DNA from: Flavobacteriales bacterium
GTDB lineage: Bacteria > Bacteroidota > Bacteroidia > Flavobacteriales_D > Crocinitomicaceae
Assembly (NCBI GenBank): GCA_013373595.1
Contig: JABXHO010000084.1
Location: 1-63,534 of the forward strand
Length of the DNA stretch: 63,534 bases
Reading direction: 5' to 3'
Position 1 is the stretch's first letter, and each line of letters opens with the position of its first letter. Positions 8,021 through 17,010 of this stretch are shown here, one piece after another. The position numbers were made by a program, and so were the translations under genes. Below the pieces are notes generated by a model. It saw only the letters and a list, made by a program, of their open reading frames with translations. It searched no databases and was not told the origin of the DNA.

Positions 8021-9175
8021 ATGTACACTAAACCTTCACCTATGAAAGAAGACCTCATTATAGAATTAGTAAAGCGCATCCGTCGATCTGATCGACTTTA
8101 TCAATTGATTATTTATCTGAAAAGTCATGGGATACCTGAAGATGAAATAGATGCGTATATCGCTGCGGCAAACGCTAGAATGAAAGAAGATCGGATAAAA
8201 TCTTTACCAAGAAAGAATAAGAGAACGTTTGCTGTTTTGTGTACGATATCTCTTCTTACACTTATTGCGTTTGTGTTTATTCTGCCCAAAATGGGATTTC
8301 AGCTTACCACATTTTTAGCAATTGTTGGTGCTGTTATCTTTTCGACTACCTCCATCTTAACGATTACCTATTACAATAGCTGGAAAGAGGAAAACGTAAA
8401 GCGAGAGGCCGAGATTGAGGAAAAAGATAATGGTTGGCTTTCAGTTCTTTTCGTATTGGTTCCTATACCCGCGGTGATTTTTTCATTTATTTTCATGTAC
8501 ACGCTTGAAAGCGGAGCTGATCAATTATTAAAAGAAACTCAAATTGAAACAGAGGGAATCATTATTGGTGGCTCTTCAAATTCAGTGCGCGTTCGACGAG
8601 GTAGTTTTGACTATTCAAGTGTATCCGTGAAGTTTCAAACCAAAGACGGAAAAGAAGTAGTGGCAACAGAAGATGTCTCTGAATACGAGTTCAAAGGTTT
8701 TTACAAAGGGCAGAAAGTCACGTTGATTTACTCTTCAGAAGACCCTCAAAATATTGAACTTCTGACAAACAAGAGTGCCATCAAGAAATTTAAAGATTCA
8801 GAAGAAAGAGATATTAGTGCGAACGATTTGTTGGTTCTGATGGATGCAAAGGACAGTCAGGTTTTGAATTTGCTCAATAAAATCACCTATGGATGGACCT
8901 TTGACCAAAATATTCAAGCCTATACAAATAAGTCGAAAAACATGGTCTTCCAAAAACAACCGAGTGAAATCGTTTTTATCTCAGGTGAAGTTTCCATGTA
9001 TAAGTTACCCAAACAATTTATGGGGCTAGATTTCAAAGACATCACAGAAGGAGGAATTGGAAACCCGATGATTCAACGCGAACGAAACCTTGAGAATGAA
9101 CGCTTTTTGGTAAGTATTGAGCGCACACGATCTGGGCAACAGCGCTTTGTAACAACTACGGTTGCAAAGAAATAA
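8021..9175 (+). CDS. DUF3592-like membrane protein
   Basis: A 384-residue protein. Residues 1-65 are charged and helical (a leader resembling short C-terminal SHOCT/helical-hairpin modules, not assigned). Hydrophobic helices lie at about 68-90, 95-116 and 143-165. Residues ~172-245 are beta-rich and read EGIIIGG...SVSVKFQTKDGKEVVA...YKGQKVTLIYSSEDPQNIEL, which has the look of the DUF3592 domain found in many membrane proteins of unknown function. The last ~130 residues are soluble and unassigned. An in-frame ATG at 8042 is an alternative start. It is followed by the REP-like array with no clear terminator. Confidence 0.65.
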   Translation: MYTKPSPMKEDLIIELVKRIRRSDRLYQLIIYLKSHGIPEDEIDAYIAAANARMKEDRIKSLPRKNKRTFAVLCTISLLTLIAFVFILPKMGFQLTTFLAIVGAVIFSTTSILTITYYNSWKEENVKREAEIEEKDNGWLSVLFVLVPIPAVIFSFIFMYTLESGADQLLKETQIETEGIIIGGSSNSVRVRRGSFDYSSVSVKFQTKDGKEVVATEDVSEYEFKGFYKGQKVTLIYSSEDPQNIELLTNKSAIKKFKDSEERDISANDLLVLMDAKDSQVLNLLNKITYGWTFDQNIQAYTNKSKNMVFQKQPSEIVFISGEVSMYKLPKQFMGLDFKDITEGGIGNPMIQRERNLENERFLVSIERTRSGQQRFVTTTVAKK

Positions 9176-9205
9176 GCTTTATGATAGTGAAGCTGATACT
9201 AATTA

Positions 9206-9873
9206 GCTCTGCAAGGCTTACAATTCTGCGTTAACTAAACTAGCCTTGAAGTCTGAATGGCGAAGGATTGTAAATCCTTCGCAGCCGCGAGTAATCTCAA
9301 GTTAAATCGAGCTCTATTCATAGCAAGTTAAGCTGCACAGGATGACGAAGGATTACAAATCCTTCGTAGCAGTGTTTCATCAACGCTATTCGAGACATAA
9401 TGCAGCTGCGCAGGATTTGCAATCCTGCGCTAACCAAACTAACCTTCAAACCCATAACAGCAACAATTCACAAAAAGGCCTTACCTCAGAACCTCCTTTC
9501 AATTTCTGTTATCGTTCGCGATTAATGAAATAGTTAACTTCATAAGTGAATGGCGAAGGATTGTAAATCCTTCGTAGCAGTGTTTCACCAACACTATTCA
9601 AGGCATAATCAGCTGCGCAGGATTTGCAATCCTGTGCTAACCAACCTAACCTTCAGGTCTATCACAGCAACAATTCACAAAAATGGCCGTGCCTCAGAAC
9701 AACTTTTCAATTTCTGTTATCGTTAGCGATTAATGCAATAATCAACTTCATGAGTGAGTGAATGTCGAAGGATTGCAAATCCTTCGTGGCGACGTTTCGT
9801 CAGCACTGTTAAAAGCATAATGCAGCTACGCTGGATTTGCAATCCTGCGCTAACCAATATATTCACCATTTTC
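9206..9873. repeat. Left half of a REP/BIME-like tandem array
   Basis: Begins with diverged fragments (a B-like palindrome at ~9206-9233 and an A hairpin at 9261-9281), then units starting at 9346 (208 bp), 9554 (212 bp) and 9766 (cut short by the transposase gene). Each unit has hairpin A, cgaaggatt-nnn-aatccttcg (A copies at 9346-9366, 9554-9574 and 9766-9786), a small stem-loop CAGTGTT...AACACTG in some copies, and hairpin B, GCGCAGGATT-TGC-AATCCTGCGC (9408-9430; variants 9615-9637 and 9828-9850). Complete units also carry a C element, AAAAGGCC...CTCAG...CCTTTC. Stems are conserved while loops vary. No gene is supported in this stretch; short open frames here are the repeat read as protein, and indels between units break their frame. 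Confidence 0.85.
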
Positions 9874-10473
9874 TCAACTCACAGTCTGCAGCCTCGGCGT
9901 TAAACAATAAACTTCCTTCAACAACGACTCCTCATTCTGGTAATTACTCGCCGATGAGTACCGCCAATCTGCAGCATTGCTCACAAAACCTTCTTCAACA
10001 GGATTATTATGAATGTAATTGATTTTGTCCCATGTAAAACGTTCGCTGAATAACTCAATAGCGTGATTACCCGTTTGCCAAAATTTGTAATTTTTATGCT
10101 TTGAACTTACTTCACCTGCTTTCTCAAACTTTTGTAGCATCCATTCCCTACGTGATTCCGGCTCATTTTTAATCTGATCTAGCACTTTCTTCGCTGTAAA
10201 CTTCTTAAAATCACGTATCACATTCTTTAACTCAGTACTTCCATTCGTATTCACGATCAGGTGTAAATGGTTTGGCATTAAACAATAACTGTAAACACTC
10301 AGCCCTTTATTCTTTATACAAAATCGCAATGAATCAATGATCGCATCTTTGTGATTCTTACGTGTAAACACATCGATCCAATCGACTACTGTCATCGTTA
10401 AGTAATAGCTACCATTAGTCTTAATTGTGTGCTTAATTCCTGATCTCATATATATTAAGATAGTAATTTTCAT
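9874..10473 (-). mobile_element. REP-associated tyrosine transposase (RAYT, Y1/HUH family)
   Basis: A 199-residue single-domain Y1 transposase; an in-frame ATG at 10446 (MRSGIKH) may be the true start. The HUH-type motif is MPNHLHLIV with H69 and H71, and the nucleophilic tyrosine is Y153 in DKINYIHNNPV, the usual RAYT signature. Proteins of this family cut and join single-stranded DNA at REP hairpins and are domesticated relatives of IS200/IS605 transposases. Here the gene sits inside the array of hairpins: hairpin B (9828-9850) lies 23 bases past its stop, and hairpin A (10507-10527) lies 33 bases before its ATG. No terminal inverted repeats or target duplication are visible, consistent with RAYT rather than a classical IS. 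The frame is intact, so it may be functional. Confidence 0.9.
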
Positions 10474-10480
10474 GATGAGA

Positions 10481-10990
10481 GTGAAGTGCGAAGTATAAAT
10501 GTATGGCGAAGGATTTCAAATCCTTCGCAGCAGTGTTTCACCAGCACTATTCAAAGCATAATGCAGCTGCGCAGGGCTTGCAATCCTGCGCTAACCAAAC
10601 TAACCTTCAAACCTATCACAGCAACAATTCACCAAAAGGCAGTACCTCAGCACAACCTTTCAATTTATGTTATCGTTCGCGATTAATGCAATAATCAACT
10701 TCATGAGTGAGTGAATGTCGAAGGATTGTAAATCCTTCGCAGCAGTGTTTCACCAACACTGTTCAAAGCACGATCAGCTGCGCAGGATTTGCAATCCTGC
10801 GCTAACCAAACTAACCTTTAAGTCTATTACAGCAACAATTCACAAAAAGGCCGTGCCTCAGCACGACCTTTCAATTTATGTTATCGTTCGCGATTAATGC
10901 AATAGTGCAACTTCATGAATGAATGGCGAAGGATTGCAAATCCTTCGCAGCAGTGGACTACAAATCCTTCGTAGCACGTTTCTTCGCAGC
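10481..10990. repeat. Right half of the REP/BIME-like tandem array
   Basis: Two full units start at 10507 (212 bp) and 10719 (208 bp), followed by hairpin A at 10927-10947 and a decayed half-copy to about 10975. B hairpins lie at 10569-10591 (one stem base altered) and 10780-10802 (perfect). The unit at 10719 also shows the perfect small stem CAGTGTT-TCACC-AACACTG between A and B. The same C element is seen as on the left, in its most paired form (GGCCGTGC-CTCA-GCACGACC). The 208/212-bp periods match those on the left side. No protein-coding gene is supported. Confidence 0.85.
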
Positions 10991-11001
10991 ACGTGAACTA
11001 A

Positions 11002-11034
11002 AAACAAAAAAAGGCCGCATCGCTGCGACCTTTT
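11002..11034 (-). terminator. Rho-independent terminator of the M14 carboxypeptidase gene
   Basis: On the minus strand a stem AAAGGTCGCA / TGCGGCCTTT with a short loop is followed by a T-rich tract, 22 bases past the stop codon. Its stem closely resembles the C element of the adjacent repeat units. Confidence 0.75.
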
Positions 11035-11056
11035 CCAGTTCTATTTTCAATAGCGT

Positions 11057-13429
11057 TTAATGCACGACCACCAACTTCACGGGTTTCACTGCCACACCAT
11101 TCTCTTCTACGAATACCATGTAAACACCTTGAGCAAACTCAGCTGTATTTACTGTTAACTTATTCGTTTGTTCCTTGATGTCACGCATGTGAATCAATTG
11201 GCCGCTTTGGTTGTAGATTTTCATTGAACCGTCGGTGATCACTTTCGACAAGCTAATGAATGCTTGATGATTCGCTGGGTTTGGAATTGTTTTCACATCG
11301 AAAGCAAACTCGTTTAATCCTGAGGTTGTGTCCGCTTCATTGAAGCTCACTTGGAAATCGTCGAAGTAGAATCCGTCTTCGCGTACACCACCATCAGCTT
11401 CCAAAATGAAACGCAAACGAATGTTTTGACCGAGATAATCACTCAAACTGATTTCTTCCAATACCCAATCCGTTTGGAATCCTTCGTAAATGGGTAAGTT
11501 GTCGGGCTGAACACTTCCATTGGCACTTGTTCCCAACACTGTGTAGTTCCCACACTGTCCTGTCCATGAATTTCCTCCATCGGTTGATACTTGGAATTGT
11601 GCGTAATCGTAATCCGCTTCGATTTCCCATTTTGCGTAGAAACTTACCATCGCTCCTGTTGCATTCGTTAAGTCCACATCTTGGTTGAACTCATAAGTAC
11701 GCGATGAGTTATTTGAATAGTTTCCTGATGGACTATCCGTAAAACTCGTTGAAGGTGAAACAAATGTTTGATTTGTTGTAGACCACGTTCCTGTCCAGTT
11801 CGCTGTGCTTGAAGCATCTTCTGAATACTGCAAAGTTGCCGAACCGTAGGTTTTAATGATTGTATCTCTATCAATCCACAAACCATAATCGGTATTGAGT
11901 ACGTACTTGATTTCATCACCAAAGTTGATCGCTGGATCTAACACAAATGAAATAGTACTAGTCGCTGTTTGGCTAATATTTAAGGTATAAGGAACTCCTG
12001 CCCCAACCGATTGAATGTTTTGCAAAGGCTCAATAGAAACAGTCACTGTTCCATCTTTTCGTCCCAAGCGCTTAACGCTGTGGGTGAAGTCTCCAGTCAT
12101 AGCAGCTACCGAACCCGCATCTTCATCCTTCGTTACGTAATATTGGTGAGGAAGGTGCGCCATCACCAAATTTGGATGCAACATTTCGATACACGTGGGA
12201 ACAATTCCTGCTTGCGAAGGCCAAAACGCATCTCCCACCTCTGGTGTGATTGCAAAAACGGTATCCTTGTTTCCTACACCGATGTCTACCTTATACATAT
12301 AATCATCTGAATCTCCCGATGCTGGGTACAATCCAGAACTTTTTTGAGCTTGGTAGCCATTGTAAACGGCCATGTGATTCGTGTAATCTTGGAAATAATC
12401 GTGGTGATCAGCAAACTCAGCCGATGTTGTCCCTATTGGGTGTAGCAATAAATCACCGTAGGTATGCGAGTTCGAAGCAAACTGAAAACCGTAGGTTTCT
12501 GTTAACCATCTCATTGCTTGTGTTTCTGGTTCAGAAAACGGTCCAGATCCAGGGTAGGTATCGTTATTTGGATCGGAGGATACTCCTGTTGTGTTCCATC
12601 CGTATGAGTAATTTCTGTTCAAATCAACTCCAGGATTCGACGATCCAACAGGCGCTTTATTTTTACGGTGCATTCCGAAACCGCTCGGATCATTCGATTC
12701 ATTCTCAATATATCCATCTGGATTGATACATGGCACAAAGAATAGCTGTGTGTTATCTACCAAAAACTGCACCTCTTCATTGGTTGCATAATTTTCCAAC
12801 AAATACCACATGTAGAAAAGCGTCTGTGTCATTGAAAGCGGTTCGCGCGCGTGGTGAATCGCTGAGTACAATACGTTTGGCTCCGTTGCCGATTCGTCTG
12901 TATTCGGATTGTCTGAAATGACCACGTGGTAGATCGGACGTCCTTCATGTGTTTGAAAGTTCGAAATGGGTGCTTTTACCGTGATCAAGTTCGGATATTG
13001 CGCGACCATGTCATCCAAAGCATTCAGCATGTCTTGATATTTGTAGAATCCAGCGTAGCTATTGTTCTCAAAGTGATTTGCCGGAACGGGTGGATTGAAT
13101 CCTCCGCTGCCAGGACCTTGATTACACGTTGCATTTTTCGTCGACACATACGGATCGTTGCTGTGCTCAGCGTAGTATGCTTTCACGTCGTCAATGATGA
13201 TTTCGTACTGGAAACCATTCGATTCCATGATGGAAATTTCATAATCCGAGAAATCGCTGATGAAGAAGGTGTTCTTTTTTGAAACACCATGATCCACTGC
13301 AACTCCCAGCTCTGCCAGTTGTGACAAGCCATCGGAATCAGTATAAATTTTAACCTTCGAGTATTTTTGTTGAGCCACGGAGAATATGCTCAGGCCGACT
13401 ACGGCGATCAGAGTAGAGAATAATTTCAT
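11057..13429 (-). CDS. Secreted zinc carboxypeptidase (peptidase M14) with T9SS sorting domain
   Basis: The start at 13429 is preferred to an upstream in-frame ATG because it begins a signal peptide (MKLFSTLIAVVGLSIFSVAQ); the product is 790 residues. An M14 domain follows: the zinc site HHAREPLS, the substrate-binding DLNRNYSYGW, the third zinc ligand in SNSHTYGDLLLHP and the catalytic glutamate in ITPEVGDAFWPS. Then come ~300 residues of beta-sandwich, including a jelly-roll-like module (YAQFQVSTDGGNSWTGQCG). The C-terminal ~80 residues form a type A sorting domain (TIPNPANHQAFISL...GVYMVFVEENG), so the protein should be exported by T9SS and anchored or released at the surface. It would trim peptides from their C-termini. 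Monocistronic, with a strong terminator downstream. Confidence 0.9.
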   Translation of the reverse strand: MKLFSTLIAVVGLSIFSVAQQKYSKVKIYTDSDGLSQLAELGVAVDHGVSKKNTFFISDFSDYEISIMESNGFQYEIIIDDVKAYYAEHSNDPYVSTKNATCNQGPGSGGFNPPVPANHFENNSYAGFYKYQDMLNALDDMVAQYPNLITVKAPISNFQTHEGRPIYHVVISDNPNTDESATEPNVLYSAIHHAREPLSMTQTLFYMWYLLENYATNEEVQFLVDNTQLFFVPCINPDGYIENESNDPSGFGMHRKNKAPVGSSNPGVDLNRNYSYGWNTTGVSSDPNNDTYPGSGPFSEPETQAMRWLTETYGFQFASNSHTYGDLLLHPIGTTSAEFADHHDYFQDYTNHMAVYNGYQAQKSSGLYPASGDSDDYMYKVDIGVGNKDTVFAITPEVGDAFWPSQAGIVPTCIEMLHPNLVMAHLPHQYYVTKDEDAGSVAAMTGDFTHSVKRLGRKDGTVTVSIEPLQNIQSVGAGVPYTLNISQTATSTISFVLDPAINFGDEIKYVLNTDYGLWIDRDTIIKTYGSATLQYSEDASSTANWTGTWSTTNQTFVSPSTSFTDSPSGNYSNNSSRTYEFNQDVDLTNATGAMVSFYAKWEIEADYDYAQFQVSTDGGNSWTGQCGNYTVLGTSANGSVQPDNLPIYEGFQTDWVLEEISLSDYLGQNIRLRFILEADGGVREDGFYFDDFQVSFNEADTTSGLNEFAFDVKTIPNPANHQAFISLSKVITDGSMKIYNQSGQLIHMRDIKEQTNKLTVNTAEFAQGVYMVFVEENGVAVKPVKLVVVH

Positions 13430-13585
13430 TTTATAGTTCTTAGTTCGTTTCTGCAATTTACACACTTTTTTCAAGAATTCCAGAATGAACATTCAATTCG
13501 ACTTCAATTCATACGGAACATTTTCCATTCTCCACACGTCGAAACCATTTATACCAATTCAACAATGAAACGTCGAAATGCGCTC

Positions 13586-13593
13586 TATCTTTG
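13586..13593 (+). promoter_or_regulatory. -7 element of the sppA promoter; decides the start
   Basis: TATCTTTG, a perfect TAnnTTTG match. Transcription would begin near 13600, which lies after an in-frame ATG at 13565 and before the ATG at 13622, so the latter is taken as the start of sppA. Confidence 0.5.
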
Positions 13594-13621
13594 TTTGGTA
13601 AAATTGACTCAAAATACTTCT

Positions 13622-15415
13622 ATGTCTACAACTCCACAAAAAATTCGATTCGGACGCATCTTTTGGCCTAGCTTCTGGGCAGCACTCATCGTGTCCATTC
13701 TGGGATTGATCATTTGGTTGATCGTAATCTCTGGAATCATGAGCAGCTTTGAGCCCGAACCAATGAAGGTAGAATCCAACTCGGTTCTTCACATGACGCT
13801 CGACTCACGCATTGCCGAAAAGGGACAAACAAAATTTAACCCATCGACACTCAGCTTAGATAAAACAATCGGCTTGGCTGATATTCTCTACGGACTTGAA
13901 ACAGCGAAAAAGGACAAGAAAATTAAAGGAGTGTTGCTCGAATTGGAAGGTGCTTCTTGCGGATATGCTACAGCACGTGAGATTCGAAATGCGATCAATG
14001 ATTTCGAGAAATCTGGAAAATTCGTTATTGCATACAACTCCGGAGAAGTGATCACCTTAAAACAATATTACATCGCATCTGCTGCGAATACCAACTATGG
14101 TTTCCCAACTTCTAACATGGAATTCCTTGGATTGGGTGGTGAATTGAGTTTCTTCAAAAACACGTTGGACAAACTGGATGTTGAGGTTCAAATTATCCGT
14201 GGAAGTAACAACGATTTCAAAAGTGCGGTAGAGCCATTTTTCTTGGAAAAGATGAGTGATTCTTCTCGTTTTCAAGTGGAGCGCTACATGACAAGTTTGT
14301 GGTCAGATATCCGAAAGGACATCGCGAAAGATCGCAGTCTCGATGCAAAACGTCTGGATGAATTAGCCGAAAATGCTGATGTAAAATCTGTGAAGGAAGC
14401 TGTGAAGTACAAGTTAATGGATGGCGCGAAATATAAAGACGAGATTTTGGACCTTCTTGCGAAGAAAGCAGGAACGAAAAAAGGCGAAGAAGTAGAATTA
14501 TTTGCATTTGAAAAATACGCGAAGAAACGCTTTACACAAGATCAAATTCTTTCAGCAGAAAGTGAGCCAAATGTGGCCGTAATCCTTGCTGAAGGAGGTG
14601 TTTCTCGTGAGGGAGATGGTTTGACATCTAAATCGATCTGTAAACTATTCCGCGAAGCACGAAACAATGAATCGATCAAGACGATCGTGTTCCGCATCAA
14701 CAGTCCGGGAGGAAGTGCCTTGGCGAGTGATGAAATTTGGCGTGAAGTTCAGTTGACAAACAAAACGAAGAAAGTGGTGGTTTCAATGGGTGATGTAGCC
14801 GCTTCTGGTGGATACTATATTGCTGCACCTTCTTCTTACATTTTCGCAGAGCCAACAACCATCACCGGTTCGATTGGTGTGTTCGGAATGATTCCTTACA
14901 CAGGAAAAATGTTGGAAAACAAATTAGGTATCACATTCGATCGCGTTGCCACAAACAAGCACGCTGTAATGACAACCAACCGTAAGTTGACTGAGGAAGA
15001 AATGACCGTGATTCAAGAAAGCGTAGACGAAATTTACGACCAATTTAAAACCGTTGTTGCAAAAGGACGCGGATTAACGAAAGAGCGTGTTCAAGAGATT
15101 GCCAGAGGTCGCGTTTGGACAGGAGTTGACGCCAAGGAAGTTGGACTCGTAGACGAACTCGGAGGAATGAGTGATGCCATCGCATATGCAGCGAAGCAAG
15201 CTAAAATTAAGGATGTAAAAGTATTGTACTACCCAATCGTGAAAGAAGATCCGCTCGAAGAACTTATGGAGCAATTAGTACAAGAAGAGAATGCATCTGC
15301 TTCGGCAGGTGTTGAATTGCCTACAGAATTTGTAAAATATGTGAATCAATTGAAAGAACTCGAATCAACTCAGGGGATTCAGATGAGACTCCCTTTCACA
15401 TTGGATTTAAAGTAA
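13622..15415 (+). CDS. sppA: Signal peptide peptidase SppA, 67K type
   Basis: A 597-residue membrane-anchored serine protease that degrades cleaved signal peptides. One TM helix near the N-terminus (about residues 14-39, WPSFWAALIVSILGL...) is followed by two tandem S49 domains, as in the long SppA form. The N-terminal half should carry the catalytic lysine (around VITLKQYYIASAANTNYG). The C-terminal half carries the serine in MGDVAASGGYYIAAPS, with INSPGGSALASDEIW before it and TITGSIGVFG after it. Length is typical of the ~600-aa class. The start is chosen from the position of the -7 element and because the longer form adds 19 residues without family likeness. Monocistronic, with a terminator downstream. 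Confidence 0.9.
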   Translation: MSTTPQKIRFGRIFWPSFWAALIVSILGLIIWLIVISGIMSSFEPEPMKVESNSVLHMTLDSRIAEKGQTKFNPSTLSLDKTIGLADILYGLETAKKDKKIKGVLLELEGASCGYATAREIRNAINDFEKSGKFVIAYNSGEVITLKQYYIASAANTNYGFPTSNMEFLGLGGELSFFKNTLDKLDVEVQIIRGSNNDFKSAVEPFFLEKMSDSSRFQVERYMTSLWSDIRKDIAKDRSLDAKRLDELAENADVKSVKEAVKYKLMDGAKYKDEILDLLAKKAGTKKGEEVELFAFEKYAKKRFTQDQILSAESEPNVAVILAEGGVSREGDGLTSKSICKLFREARNNESIKTIVFRINSPGGSALASDEIWREVQLTNKTKKVVVSMGDVAASGGYYIAAPSSYIFAEPTTITGSIGVFGMIPYTGKMLENKLGITFDRVATNKHAVMTTNRKLTEEEMTVIQESVDEIYDQFKTVVAKGRGLTKERVQEIARGRVWTGVDAKEVGLVDELGGMSDAIAYAAKQAKIKDVKVLYYPIVKEDPLEELMEQLVQEENASASAGVELPTEFVKYVNQLKELESTQGIQMRLPFTLDLK

Positions 15416-15435
15416 AATTAGCATGTTGATTCGGT

Positions 15436-15470
15436 AACGCTCCAATGATTTTTCGTTGGGGCGTTTTTTA
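15436..15470 (+). terminator. Rho-independent terminator of sppA
   Basis: AACGCTCCAA and TTGGGGCGTT pair around an eight-base loop (one T-G wobble) and are followed by TTTTTTA. Confidence 0.75.
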
Positions 15471-15482
15471 TACATTCCCGCA

Positions 15483-15983
15483 CTACTTCAACCTGTACTC
15501 TACGCCAATTCCAATCAAAAAACCAAGATTACGACCGCCGTATCGATCCCACAGTAAATTGTAACCAACTCCTGGAACGAGATCAACCTTTCCAACAGAA
15601 ACATTGGCTCGTACCTCCCCCAAATAGCGATTACTTTTAAAGAACACATCCGACAATTTGATGTTTCTTCCATACGATTGCATAATGCTAAACGGCAAGG
15701 ATTTGATTTTGAAGTGATATTTTCCGTTTACCTGTACTGGAAATGCTAAAAGTGCAGGATACACATTTATTCCTAATCCTGCGCCCACTGAAAAATGCTC
15801 ATTTAACCTTCGACTGAAATTTTGTTCCACAAAAAATGTTGGACGCTCCTTTTGATACGATCCGAGGCGATATGCTGTTAGTAAAAATGACGTTTCCCCC
15901 GTCCATTTTGGATTCGATTGAGCTTGCACCGACAATAGGCAGAACGAAAAACTCAAAAGTGTAAGTACTCTAATTAATTTCAT
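15483..15983 (-). CDS. Small outer-membrane beta-barrel-like protein
   Basis: A 166-residue protein starting at the ATG at 15983, which gives a signal peptide (MKLIRVLTLLSFSFCLLSVQAQ); an ATG four codons earlier exists. The mature part alternates polar and aromatic/glycine residues (VGAGLGINVYP, LVPGVGYNLLWDRYGG, GFLIGIGVEYRLK) and ends in a charged/aromatic strand, typical of small outer-membrane barrels. No named family is claimed. It overlaps the end of the upstream beta-helix gene by 14 bases and is the last gene of a three-gene minus-strand run. Confidence 0.65.
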   Translation of the reverse strand: MKLIRVLTLLSFSFCLLSVQAQSNPKWTGETSFLLTAYRLGSYQKERPTFFVEQNFSRRLNEHFSVGAGLGINVYPALLAFPVQVNGKYHFKIKSLPFSIMQSYGRNIKLSDVFFKSNRYLGEVRANVSVGKVDLVPGVGYNLLWDRYGGRNLGFLIGIGVEYRLK

Positions 15984-17004
15984 CTGATCCAGCATCTAAA
16001 TTCGTTGTACTTCGGCTATCTCCATCAATATCATATAAAGGAAACTGAGTTAATCCATTGCAATATCCATTGGCTGCAGAAGAGGGTAAAATATGAAAAT
16101 CCTCTCCATTCATATTAACGAAGCCAATATCGGATTGACTCTGCAGGTTTGAGTAAACATCGTTTAACGGATAGAATGATTTCAGGTATTCACCCGAAGC
16201 ATTCACAAAGATGTTTCCGTATATTTCAACATGCGTAGTTGATTCAAAATCTTCTGCCACATACACCGATTCGTTTTCCGTTTCTACCGTTGTATTGAAG
16301 CGAATAATAACGTTTTGATTATGATTGGCTGTATTTCCATCGCTTCCCATGATGATTGAATAAAACGCGCTGTTTGAAATTGTGTTGTTTTCAATAATGA
16401 GTGAATCTCCTCCTGGATGATTGGCATAGTACATAATGCCATTTTTCACTGCATTTTTTATGTGGTTTCCACTCACCCTTCCCGAACTACGAACGCTGAT
16501 TGCATTTCCAAAAGGCTGTTCACCATTTACGAAGGTATTTCCAGTAATGTGTACATTCTTCCCTTTCCAATAAATACCATGATGCGGCTGTCCCATTGCT
16601 GCACCAACTTCTGACATTGCAATATTCTCAAAATAGGAGTTTTGAATGATGCAATCAATTGCTTTCTCATGACTATCAATACCATTCGAACCGATTTGTT
16701 TAAACGTACAGCCATCAATTAAAATATTGGATGCTTCACCAATGAACCCTACTCTTATTCCGTCTGAATTGATGTTCTCGAAGGTGCAATTTCGTATGAT
16801 TACATCGTCTACATTTCCTAACTGAAGTGATTTGTTTGTAAAAGTGCAGTTTTCAATAATCAAACTGTCATAGTCATGACCATCGATTCGAAGTCCCTTT
16901 GTGAAGGTTTCTCCAAAAATATGGTCGAAATTATCCGGGTTCGGTACCTTATTACAAGCAAAAAGGACAGTCACTAATACAAGTGAGGCAGCTATGCGTT
17001 TCAT
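15970..17004 (-). CDS. Right-handed beta-helix lipoprotein
   Basis: A 344-residue protein with a lipoprotein signal peptide and lipobox LFAC (Cys17). The body consists of repeated ~22-25-residue coils of the kind SLIIENCTFTN, DVIIRNCTFENINSDGI, NILIDGCTFKQIGSNGI and CIIQNSYFENI, the parallel beta-helix pattern of polysaccharide lyases and carbohydrate-binding proteins. No catalytic signature can be assigned. The conserved asparagine/cysteine ladder and the G(S)NGI turns are clear. Probably anchored in the outer membrane. It lies 6 bases after the alpha/beta hydrolase gene, so they are likely co-transcribed. Confidence 0.8.
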   Translation of the reverse strand: MKRIAASLVLVTVLFACNKVPNPDNFDHIFGETFTKGLRIDGHDYDSLIIENCTFTNKSLQLGNVDDVIIRNCTFENINSDGIRVGFIGEASNILIDGCTFKQIGSNGIDSHEKAIDCIIQNSYFENIAMSEVGAAMGQPHHGIYWKGKNVHITGNTFVNGEQPFGNAISVRSSGRVSGNHIKNAVKNGIMYYANHPGGDSLIIENNTISNSAFYSIIMGSDGNTANHNQNVIIRFNTTVETENESVYVAEDFESTTHVEIYGNIFVNASGEYLKSFYPLNDVYSNLQSQSDIGFVNMNGEDFHILPSSAANGYCNGLTQFPLYDIDGDSRSTTNLDAGSDEIN

Positions 17005-17010
17005 ATCTAT

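Noticed and set aside
9874-10473. A classical insertion sequence
   Set aside because: The transposase is a single-domain Y1 RAYT with no terminal inverted repeats and no target duplication. The flanking hairpins are shared by the surrounding tandem array, so this is a RAYT/REP locus.
9342-10897. Several short ~60-residue proteins in the repeat region with similar sequence
   Set aside because: They are the repeat unit read as protein; different units shift frame by small indels, and the reading depends on the hairpin sequence itself.
9206-10990. A CRISPR array
   Set aside because: The repeat units are ~210 bp with internal hairpins and nearly identical sequence between hairpins. There are no short direct repeats with unique spacers and no cas genes.
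13565-13621. An N-terminal extension of SppA from ATG 13565
   Set aside because: The -7 element at 13586-13593 would start transcription after this ATG, and the extra residues are not part of the family.
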